A model generated the notes under the pieces. It made no database searches, was not told where the DNA came from, and was given only the letters and a program-made list of their open reading frames with translations. A program made the translations under genes and the position numbers. Shown here in pieces: positions 1-5,625 of a stretch of 18,409 nucleotides of DNA (position 1 is the stretch's first letter; every line of letters starts with the position of its first letter). This DNA comes from Lachnospiraceae bacterium (GTDB taxonomy: Bacteria > Bacillota_A > Clostridia > Lachnospirales > Lachnospiraceae): NCBI GenBank assembly GCA_017540915.1, contig JAFYAD010000258.1:1-18409 (forward strand), written 5' to 3'.

Positions 1-29
1 AAATCCTCAATCAGTGCTATAATGTTCAT
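1..29 (-). CDS. 5' end of a minus-strand gene leaving the window
   Basis: Only the first nine codons (MNIIALIED) and two bases of the tenth are visible, reading off the left edge. An ATG at 29-27 on the minus strand is preceded by AAAGGAG (minus strand, about 47-41), 11 bases upstream, and a good -10 box lies further upstream at 79-74. The combination of start, ribosome site and -10 box makes a real gene likely. Nothing can be said about its product. Confidence 0.5.
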
Positions 30-73
30 GGGTGTTGGTTCTCCTTTCGGTTTTTGTTTTTTGGTCGAAAACT

Positions 74-79
74 ATTATA
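74..79 (-). promoter_or_regulatory. -10 box for the gene leaving the left edge
   Basis: On the minus strand a perfect TATAAT lies at 79-74, about 45 bases upstream of the ATG at 29. I find no good TTGACA 16-18 bases upstream of it, so this is a single-element call. The leader between it and the start is T/A-rich with no evident hairpin. Confidence 0.4.
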
Positions 80-280
80 CCTCAGGGGCCAATACCCATT
101 CTATTATTTTTTTATTCAACTGACAAAATCTTCACTCCATTCTCCCAACTTGCGTTGAGAGTTTATCTTTTGCTCTTTAATAATTCCATGATTTGAGGAT
201 CAAAAGGTGATTTTCAGGGTCTATCCTCCACCGGAAAGCTTGCCTTGAATGTCAACCTTTTGACCATTAAATCAGATTTA

Positions 281-463
281 TTATGCGCACAGCAGCTCGA
301 TCTTGTTGGCTGCGACTTCAAGTCCCTCGTACTCAATAGATAACTGAAGTTCCTCGCGCATTGAATCTTTCTTCTCATCCGAAGGCATCGAACCATGGAT
401 TTTGCTGTATTTTTCGATGGCCATATTCAAAAGAGTCGAAATAAAAGTGCTTGTGATTGTCAT
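281..463 (-). CDS. Small hypothetical protein, 60 aa
   Basis: This is a 60-residue acidic protein beginning MTITSTFISTLLNMAIEKY. I do not recognise a family. The evidence that it is real is the start: AAAGGAGGT on the minus strand lies 7 bases before the ATG at 463, a near-ideal ribosome site in otherwise non-coding sequence. The N-terminal 17 residues are mildly hydrophobic and amphipathic. The rest is charged and probably helical (EKYSKIHGSMPSDEKKDS, then EELQLSIEYEGLEVAANK). No cysteine pair, no convincing membrane segment and no signal peptidase site are visible. A shorter overlapping frame at 214-396 lacks a ribosome site and is treated as a shadow. A 9-bp inverted repeat (TCAAAAGGT at 200-208 and ACCTTTTGA at 255-263) lies just downstream, but its 46-base loop and lack of a T-run make it a poor terminator. 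Confidence 0.6.
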   Translation of the reverse strand: MTITSTFISTLLNMAIEKYSKIHGSMPSDEKKDSMREELQLSIEYEGLEVAANKIELLCA

Positions 464-612
464 GATCCGTACCTCCTTTTTCTCTATGTTATCATATACG
501 AACTCCGGAAAGATTTTTTGGGGGTTCTGAAAAAAAATCTCTCATGATTTTTTCCCTGCAGTCCGTTCGGCTAATACTCCGTTTTTCCTTGTATTTTTTT
601 ACAAAAATTGTT
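464..612. other. Intergenic stretch before the MITE-like element, nothing firm
   Basis: This A/T-rich stretch lies between the divergent starts of the 60-aa gene (minus) and the GGDEF gene (plus). It should hold both promoters. A TATGAT at minus-strand 497-492 could be a -10 for the small gene. On the plus strand TTGTAT near 590 with a poor -10 17 bases on is the best candidate for the GGDEF gene. Neither is convincing, and I see no RNA gene here. Confidence 0.3.
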
Positions 613-620
613 AAACTGTG
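613..620. repeat. Candidate target-site duplication, left copy (8 bp)
   Basis: AAACTGTG at 613-620 directly abuts the left terminal inverted repeat of the element at 621-903. It is repeated exactly at 904-911 against the right end. Eight-base duplications are usual for several DDE-transposase IS families. Confidence 0.6.
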
Positions 621-903
621 GTTACTGTTCACAGTATATTAGGTGGGTGAGGCACGATCACATACATGTGCACTGATGTGAGATTGTGCTTGCCCGAGCA
701 AGGGGTCATAGCTGTCAGTTTTTGATAAAAGTAAGCGTATGCATACGGTTGTGAACGAGTGTGAGTGAGAGAAGCGAAAGTCACACGCAGTTCACAAATA
801 TGCATACGCGTGAACCCCGCGACGAAGGGAAGCACACACGAACAGCAGTGTATATGTATGTGGTCGTGCCGGAATACACATTAAAACAGCTGTGAATAGT
901 AAC
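621..903. mobile_element. MITE-like non-coding element, 283 bp, with 14-bp terminal inverted repeats
   Basis: The left end GTTACTGTTCACAG (621-634) is the inverse of the right end CTGTGAATAGTAAC (890-903) at 13 of 14 positions; the remaining pair is G-T. Both ends are flanked by the identical octamer AAACTGTG (613-620 and 904-911), as expected of a transposition target duplication. The interior encodes no credible protein. It is dominated by nested inverted repeats: an outer 25-bp stem (651-675 with 846-870) and inner arms down to 759-764 with 781-786. Size, terminal repeats, duplication and absence of a transposase fit a MITE mobilised in trans. The element ends 43 bp before the GGDEF gene, so it probably forms part of that gene's leader. 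The right flanking sequence (CTGTGAACAGTA, 907-918) itself resembles the terminal repeat, so an older nested copy or a self-like target preference is possible. Confidence 0.6.
651..870 (+). ncRNA. Long imperfect hairpin, candidate structured RNA inside the MITE-like element
   Basis: I paired this by hand. The outer stem 651-675/846-870 has 25 consecutive pairs, 22 Watson-Crick and 3 G-U. Next come 686-695/827-836 (one bulged G) and 702-708/811-818 (one bulge). A small hairpin TGTCA-GTTTT-TGATA follows (713-717 region with 721-726). Then come 735-745/799-809 (11 perfect pairs, GCGTATGCATA with TATGCATACGC), 749-756/790-797 (8 pairs) and 759-764/781-786 (6 pairs), closed by a purine-rich loop 765-780. 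A local alternative hairpin CTTGC-CCGA-GCAAG exists at 689-701. The sequence shows fold capacity; transcription and function are inference. It does not match a riboswitch class I can name. Confidence 0.4.
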
Positions 904-911
904 AAACTGTG
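904..911. repeat. Candidate target-site duplication, right copy (8 bp)
   Basis: AAACTGTG at 904-911 is the exact copy of 613-620 on the other side of the element. It runs into AACAGTATC, so the reconstructed empty site would read AAACTGTGAACAGTATC. Confidence 0.6.
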
Positions 912-946
912 AACAGTATCAGCTTAAGAACAGGGAGGATATACAG

Positions 947-2884
947 ATGAGAAAACGCAAACGAATCGGTTTATTCGTGTCATATCCCGAAATAACATAT
1001 GTTCGCAGAGTCATCGAAGGCATAATGAAACAGTGTGCCAGATATGACTATGATCTGTGCGTGTTTTCATCCGGTGTCCATGTTTCATTCTCCAACCAAA
1101 ACTATTTGCACGGAGATACAAATATCTTTAATCTTGCAAATCCATACAGGCTGGACGGGGTTATAGTAGATGGTTCGACCCTGACGGGAGACGAAGATAA
1201 CCGGACAGCAAAAAAACTTACCGAAAGGCTCTTAACAAATAAAGACCTTCCCAAATGTGTCCTCGAACTTCCTGCCGATGGTTTCAAACTAATCTCAAAT
1301 AACAACGAAGAAGCGCTCCGCGACTCAGTCCGCCATATCATTGAGGTACACGGAAAACAAAAGATCTGTATCCTTACCGGATACAAAGATAATGAAGTTG
1401 CCGAAGAAAGACTTAGGATATACCTGGACGAGATAAGAAAACACGGTCTTGATGTCCTCCCCGAACATATCATTTACGGAGATTTTTATTATTTCAGCGG
1501 AGATACTCTGGCACAAAGGATCGCAAACCGGGAGATCAGCAGACCTGAAGCCGTTATATGTGCAAGCGATACCATGGCCATGGGACTTATAGACAGACTG
1601 GAGAAACTGGGTATCCGGGTTCCGGAGGATATCATAGTGACAGGCTTCGATGCATCCGATGAAGGAGCGATAAACACCAAAACCATAACATCTTATGAAC
1701 CATCAGACAGGCAGATGGGAGCAAATGCCGTAGATTATCTGAGAAGCCTTATGGAACCGGGTGCAGCGATCGATCCCTACACCATGGAAGCAGGATCACA
1801 TTTTCATGCCGGTGCAAGCTGCGGGTGTTCCGTGGATCCCACATATGCAATGAAGCGGTTCAGACATCTGTTGTATGTGAGTTCCTACAACATGGCCGAC
1901 GAGGAACAAAAGGACAAAGTGGCTCTCGGTACATTTATAGAGACCTATGTACTCGAAGGATTCACCGCATCCAAGACCCACGAGGAATGTTTACAAAACA
2001 TCTATAACTATGTCAATCTTCTGAGACCATATCAGAACTTTTTCCTCTGCCTTAAGGAGGATTGGCTCAGCATGGAAACCCCTGTGTTTGAAGGCTATCC
2101 GGAAAAGATGCGGCTTTGTCTGTCAAATTCGATGGTCGGAGAAGATGCTTTCTTTGATGAAGAAAGTGCAGTTTCTTTCCCTACCGAGATCATGCTGCCG
2201 AAACTTGACGAGGATCGTGAACGTGCATCCGTATTTTACTTTTCAGCCGTGCATTTCAACGGAGAACTTCTGGGTTATGCCGTACTTCAGAGAGAACTGG
2301 TGACTCATCCCGTGATAAACCTGATCCATAGAAACTGGCTGAGATATATCAACAATGCCCTTGAAATGATAAGGTCAAAAGAAAGGCTCGTGGACTTCTC
2401 TGTCAGGGATATGATGACCGGGGCGTATAACCGCCGAGGAATGTACGAAGAGTACAGGGAAATGCTCTCAAATGCGGAAGATGGTGACTCTCTGTTGGTA
2501 TGTGTTGCCGACATGGATGGTTTAAAATATATCAATGACACCTTCGGTCACGCAGAAGGTGATTATGGTATAAAAGCCATCTCCAATGCCCTGCAGTCCA
2601 TAACAAGCGGGAACGAGATCTGCGTCAGAAGCGGCGGCGACGAGTTTTTCCTCATAGGGATCGGGCAATATCATAAGGAAGAAGAAAGAGACAAAGCCAT
2701 TGCATTTAAAAATGCCATTGCTAAACTATCCGCAAACGCAGGCAAACCGTACAACATTTCTGCCAGCATCGGATGCGCAGTCTTTAAGGATTGTAAAGCG
2801 ATCACTCTTGACAGTGCGCTGAGCGAAGCAGACGAAAGGATGTACCGGTATAAGATAAAAAACCGAAAACAACGTAAGGTATGA
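947..2884 (+). CDS. Diguanylate cyclase with periplasmic-binding-like sensor domain
   Basis: This 645-aa protein has no signal peptide or membrane segment, so it is probably cytoplasmic. Residues 1 to about 295 look like a LacI/ribose-binding (Peripla_BP_3) fold without the DNA-binding helix-turn-helix (IGLFVSYPEI, LDGVIVDGSTL, AVICASDTMAMGLIDRL, VTGFDASDEG). They end in a CGC-containing linker (ASCGCSVDP). A middle region of about 180 residues is unassigned. The GGDEF domain starts near residue 486 (RDMMTGAYNRRG), includes DMDGLKYINDTFGHAEGD, and carries an intact GGDEF at 563-567, so synthesis of c-di-GMP from two GTP is expected. The allosteric RxxD inhibitory site is absent: the aligned residues are SGNE. 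AGGGAGG at 932-938 supports the ATG at 947. The gene stands alone, convergent with the Tad operon. By family the sensor would bind a small ligand, perhaps a sugar, but the ligand cannot be read from sequence. Confidence 0.9.
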   Translation: MRKRKRIGLFVSYPEITYVRRVIEGIMKQCARYDYDLCVFSSGVHVSFSNQNYLHGDTNIFNLANPYRLDGVIVDGSTLTGDEDNRTAKKLTERLLTNKDLPKCVLELPADGFKLISNNNEEALRDSVRHIIEVHGKQKICILTGYKDNEVAEERLRIYLDEIRKHGLDVLPEHIIYGDFYYFSGDTLAQRIANREISRPEAVICASDTMAMGLIDRLEKLGIRVPEDIIVTGFDASDEGAINTKTITSYEPSDRQMGANAVDYLRSLMEPGAAIDPYTMEAGSHFHAGASCGCSVDPTYAMKRFRHLLYVSSYNMADEEQKDKVALGTFIETYVLEGFTASKTHEECLQNIYNYVNLLRPYQNFFLCLKEDWLSMETPVFEGYPEKMRLCLSNSMVGEDAFFDEESAVSFPTEIMLPKLDEDRERASVFYFSAVHFNGELLGYAVLQRELVTHPVINLIHRNWLRYINNALEMIRSKERLVDFSVRDMMTGAYNRRGMYEEYREMLSNAEDGDSLLVCVADMDGLKYINDTFGHAEGDYGIKAISNALQSITSGNEICVRSGGDEFFLIGIGQYHKEEERDKAIAFKNAIAKLSANAGKPYNISASIGCAVFKDCKAITLDSALSEADERMYRYKIKNRKQRKV

Positions 2885-2912
2885 CAGCATCTCTTATCCT
2901 GTCATGCCTTAC
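2874..2912 (-). terminator. Hairpin between convergent GGDEF gene and Tad operon
   Basis: GTAAGGTATGACAG (2874-2887) pairs with CTGTCATGCCTTAC (2899-2912): 14 pairs, one of them G-U, with an 11-base loop. On the minus strand it is followed by GTTGTTTTCGGTTTTTT, a usable though interrupted U-tract, so it best serves the Tad operon ending at 2928. On the plus strand no T-run follows. It overlaps the last codons and stop of the GGDEF gene. Confidence 0.6.
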
Positions 2913-2927
2913 CCACCATTATCCGCT

Positions 2928-3713
2928 CTATGTATCCCATTTATGATACTCGAGTCTGTCGCTGATTGTATTGACTGCTGCAGCGAAATTTACTGCGAGA
3001 TCCCTCATTTTGCGTTTTATGGGTGAATTGTTTTTTACCGCTTCGTTCAGTTTTTCATCAAGCTCTGCCAGGCTTACGGTCTTTGACTCCAATTCTTCCG
3101 TTTCAGAAGCCTGTGACAAACGCTCCTCCTCTGCTGTCCTAAGTGACATGTGATCTGCATTGACCACCTTCCTCCGAAGCTCCGTGATCTCCCTGAAAAT
3201 ATCCGCATTTCCCCTTATGCACTGTTCATACAACCCGTATCCTATCCCAACAGCAGCCTCGTCCTGGTGATCAATCACTGCCAGCAGTTTTTCCATCAGC
3301 CCTGCCAGCTGTGCAACAAAGCTTTTGCTGTACATATGATCATAGCAAAAATACACTTCCGTACCGGAATCATTCAGAAATACAGTTTCATCATCCAATA
3401 TGATATGATCCTCACAAAGATAGAATCTCAAAAGGTTCTCATGTAAACGTCTCAAAGAATTCATCAGTTTTTCCATAAAGCCTGAATCTGCTTTTCTGCT
3501 GTGCATATAATCCCTGAGACTTATCTTTCCGGTGATATTAAACCAAAATGTCATCTCCCCGTCATAAGGCAGTATTTTGACCGGGATCAGATCATCCACT
3601 GCAAATCCGGAAAAAACCTTCTCCGCTATCCTCGCATCATGCGTTTCAGCTCCCCCCTGCTCTATCACCACCATATAGCTGTGTTTCATGTTTTTCTTAT
3701 ATTCTATCTTCAA
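2928..3713 (-). CDS. DUF6382-type protein, last gene of the Tad operon, no FHA domain
   Basis: This 261-aa protein opens with KIEYKKNMKHSYMVV and contains CEDHIILDDETVFLND and VYFCYDHMYS. I associate this pattern with DUF6382, which in Firmicute Tad loci usually precedes a C-terminal FHA domain. Here there is no FHA; the last 80 residues are charged and probably helical (AEEERLSQASETEELESK). The first codon is TTG at 3713: GGAG lies 10 bases upstream and the TTG overlaps the TGA of the gene before it (TTGA), so translational coupling is likely. The next ATG is eight codons in (3689), has no clear ribosome site, and would remove the conserved-looking start. The role in pilus function is unknown; the family's link to FHA suggests a phospho-signalling or scaffold part in the cytoplasm. 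Confidence 0.7.
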   Translation of the reverse strand: MKIEYKKNMKHSYMVVIEQGGAETHDARIAEKVFSGFAVDDLIPVKILPYDGEMTFWFNITGKISLRDYMHSRKADSGFMEKLMNSLRRLHENLLRFYLCEDHIILDDETVFLNDSGTEVYFCYDHMYSKSFVAQLAGLMEKLLAVIDHQDEAAVGIGYGLYEQCIRGNADIFREITELRRKVVNADHMSLRTAEEERLSQASETEELESKTVSLAELDEKLNEAVKNNSPIKRKMRDLAVNFAAAVNTISDRLEYHKWDT

Positions 3714-3931
3714 TTTTTCCGTTCTCCGATCTCATCCTTTATAGTATCCGCAAAACGCAATGCATATATTGTTTTCTCAGGTGAAAGCTCAAGATAATCC
3801 TGCTTCACCCCGGATACTTCCTTCACAAGTTTGTGAAATTCAACCGCCTGCTCCACACTATGTGCCATTGAAAATATGATCATAGGCAGTAGCAGGCTCG
3901 CCTCTATGGTAAATGATGCTTTTCTTTTCAT
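3710..3931 (-). CDS. Small TadE-like pseudopilin, 73 aa
   Basis: The N terminus MKRKASFTIEASLLLPMIIF is a class III prepilin-like leader: a short basic stretch, then A5|S6, Glu at +5 (E10) and a hydrophobic helix over residues 6-21. The remaining 50 residues are a mostly charged, probably helical tail without cysteines. It is much shorter than a typical TadE or TadF and may be a minor pilin. GAGGAT lies about 8 bases before the ATG at 3931. It overlaps the downstream DUF6382-type gene by 4 bases. The A24 peptidase gene immediately upstream could process it. Its function is inferred from the leader and position only. Confidence 0.7.
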   Translation of the reverse strand: MKRKASFTIEASLLLPMIIFSMAHSVEQAVEFHKLVKEVSGVKQDYLELSPEKTIYALRFADTIKDEIGERKN

Positions 3932-4015
3932 TTGTGATCATCCTCATATAATATGTACAGACAGGATCCGTAAAAGAATCACATGTCACTTCGCGTCACT
4001 TTTCGCACCCGTTTG

Positions 4016-4462
4016 TTAAAGCAGTCCATTGCTCAACGATATCATCTCCATGATACCGAAAGCCGCCAGCAAAAAAGGAACAAACGGGACTTTAGTCTTC
4101 CTGCTCTTTTTTAAAATGAGCACAAGAAACAGACCGCACATACCACAGAGCGTCAGCGCGGAAAAAAACAGCTCCATGTTTTTTTCAAATCCCGACATTG
4201 CTCCGGTACACAGCAATATTATGCCGTCTCCCATACCTATGCTCTCTTTTGTAACCACAGACAGCAACATAACAGCCACTCCTATGGCTGCGCCGAGGAA
4301 AACATCCGGAACATCAAGCCTTCCGCCAAACATTCTCACTGCAAGATCCAGCCCCGCTATGCACAAAGGTATCATGATGTTTATCTCACCACTTTTTATA
4401 TCCTGAGCTCCGGCCCATACCAGCATGACCAGTATCAGGATAAGATCTATATATTCTATCAA
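4016..4462 (-). CDS. tadV: Prepilin peptidase, A24 family (TadV/CpaA type)
   Basis: This 148-aa polytopic membrane protein would cleave the leaders of Flp and TadE-like pilins on the cytoplasmic face. The two catalytic aspartates of A24 peptidases are visible: D21 in AQDIKSGEI and D79 in GMGDGII (the GxGD motif). Four to five hydrophobic segments are seen (about 6-19, 34-45, 56-70, 83-92 and 100-116, then 125-140). There is no N-terminal methyltransferase/zinc region, as expected of the short Tad-type enzymes. The start is TTG at 4462 with GGAGGAG 5 bases upstream; no nearby ATG is better placed. A 187-bp gap holding a long inverted repeat separates it from the tadE gene upstream. Confidence 0.88.
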   Translation of the reverse strand: MIEYIDLILILVMLVWAGAQDIKSGEINIMIPLCIAGLDLAVRMFGGRLDVPDVFLGAAIGVAVMLLSVVTKESIGMGDGIILLCTGAMSGFEKNMELFFSALTLCGMCGLFLVLILKKSRKTKVPFVPFLLAAFGIMEMISLSNGLL

Positions 4463-4516
4463 TTTATCTCCTCCAAATCTCTTTCTTGTTAACGATTTTA
4501 GTTACTGATTCACCCG

Positions 4517-4580
4517 ACTATTGAACGTAATCTGAAAATACCCCGGATCTGGAAATCGGCAGTTGATTCCGTTCAATAGT
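4517..4580 (-). repeat. 16-bp inverted repeat inside the Tad operon
   Basis: ACTATTGAACGTAATC (4517-4532) and GATTCCGTTCAATAGT (4565-4580) are inverse at 15 of 16 positions and enclose a 32-base loop. The hairpin lies in the only long gap of the operon (4463-4649), between tadE and the prepilin peptidase. No T-run follows on the minus strand, so it is not a standard intrinsic terminator. An mRNA-stability or processing hairpin, or a small repeat element, fits better. Confidence 0.6.
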
Positions 4581-4649
4581 ATAATCGGCATCATTTCAGA
4601 CTCCCGGCAGGATTAACAGGACTAATCTATGCAGATGCTACCTCTTCCG

Positions 4650-5564
4650 TCAGTGAGAGGCAGCGCACTTAGGACACGCATGCCGGCCTCCCGTCTCCGA
4701 TGGTTTTACCATCAATATTGTCCTTTTAAGACCGGGGCATGTGAGGGTGGAATGATATCTGTCTCCGTAATCCGTCACATACATCAGCTGCATGATGGTC
4801 GCCTCCTTACCGCAGGTTTCACATGCCTTGTATTTGCCTCCGGATTTATTTCTCAATGTCAACATATCCGTCCATGAAACCGCGCGTATGGTAAGATCCA
4901 AATACGGGCAATCCGTCCTGGTATGATAAGCTGTCCCGGTGGGAGTAATATAAACCCATTGACTGTCATCGGTTGTGTTGGTAACCCTGTCACCTATCCA
5001 CTTCGCCGACACAGCATTTTGTGTAATGGTGTAGGCTTTAACTCCAAACACCGTTATCGGGAGCTTTACCCTGTAAACCGCTGCAAGCTTAATATCTCTT
5101 CCCTCAAGGTCAGACTCTGCCAGAGAAATTCCCATACTCCCGAACTCAATAAACCTGTCCGGACACCCATACTCTGACAACTTGGCATGAAACAGGACCG
5201 TGGCTTCCGCCATGTTAACAAAATCTCCCTTGTCCGAAGTATCCTGCTCTTTATAAGCGGAAAAAGCCATAAATCTGGCAGTGTATGACAGTGCCTGTCC
5301 CACACCGGATTGTATTTCCATCACCCTGAAATGAAACAGCAGAAACACTGCGAAGCATACAAACAAAGGCAGAACCACCATGGTCTCTATCAAAAACGAC
5401 GCCTTCCTTCGATATGCATGACAGGATGCCCTTTTATTTCCGGCAGACAGCAGATGGCGCGCTTTGCGATTATTTGGAGAGAAGGCCGCAAAGCAGCTGC
5501 CCAAGAAAAAATGCAAGTGAGGAGTTTTATTTTGTTGTTCAAAAGACATAATGTGAAAAATCAT
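4650..5564 (-). CDS. tadE: TadE-family pseudopilin with two C-terminal Cys/His modules
   Basis: The protein is up to 304 aa. A prepilin-like leader is seen at 52-60 (RRKASFLIE: A55|S56, Glu60 at +5), followed by a single membrane helix about 59-79; the rest should face outside. The C terminus carries two similar modules. The first has Y213-H214, C219 and C248-x2-C251; the second has Y270-H271, C276 and C297-x2-C300. The spacing YHxxxxCPxL...ACxxC suggests metal binding or disulfides. The true start is unsure: neither the ATG at 5564 nor the one at 5549 has a good ribosome site, and the 50 hydrophilic residues before the leader are unusual for TadE, so a non-ATG start downstream is possible. 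It follows the DUF5702 gene by 61 bases and is followed by the hairpin gap before the peptidase gene. Confidence 0.75.
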   Translation of the reverse strand: MIFHIMSFEQQNKTPHLHFFLGSCFAAFSPNNRKARHLLSAGNKRASCHAYRRKASFLIETMVVLPLFVCFAVFLLFHFRVMEIQSGVGQALSYTARFMAFSAYKEQDTSDKGDFVNMAEATVLFHAKLSEYGCPDRFIEFGSMGISLAESDLEGRDIKLAAVYRVKLPITVFGVKAYTITQNAVSAKWIGDRVTNTTDDSQWVYITPTGTAYHTRTDCPYLDLTIRAVSWTDMLTLRNKSGGKYKACETCGKEATIMQLMYVTDYGDRYHSTLTCPGLKRTILMVKPSETGGRHACPKCAASH

Positions 5565-5625
5565 TTTCTTATCATCACGGGCATCCTGTCATGCACACCG
5601 CGGATGGGGCACGACATCAATCAGA

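Noticed and set aside
200..263. 9-bp inverted repeat as terminator of the 60-aa gene
   Set aside because: The loop is 46 bases and no T-run follows on the minus strand.
890..918. Direct repeat CTGTGAAYAGTA with 17-base period as a possible CRISPR-like or iteron array
   Set aside because: Only two copies are present and they are explained by the element end plus its flank; no spacers, cas genes or origin features are nearby.
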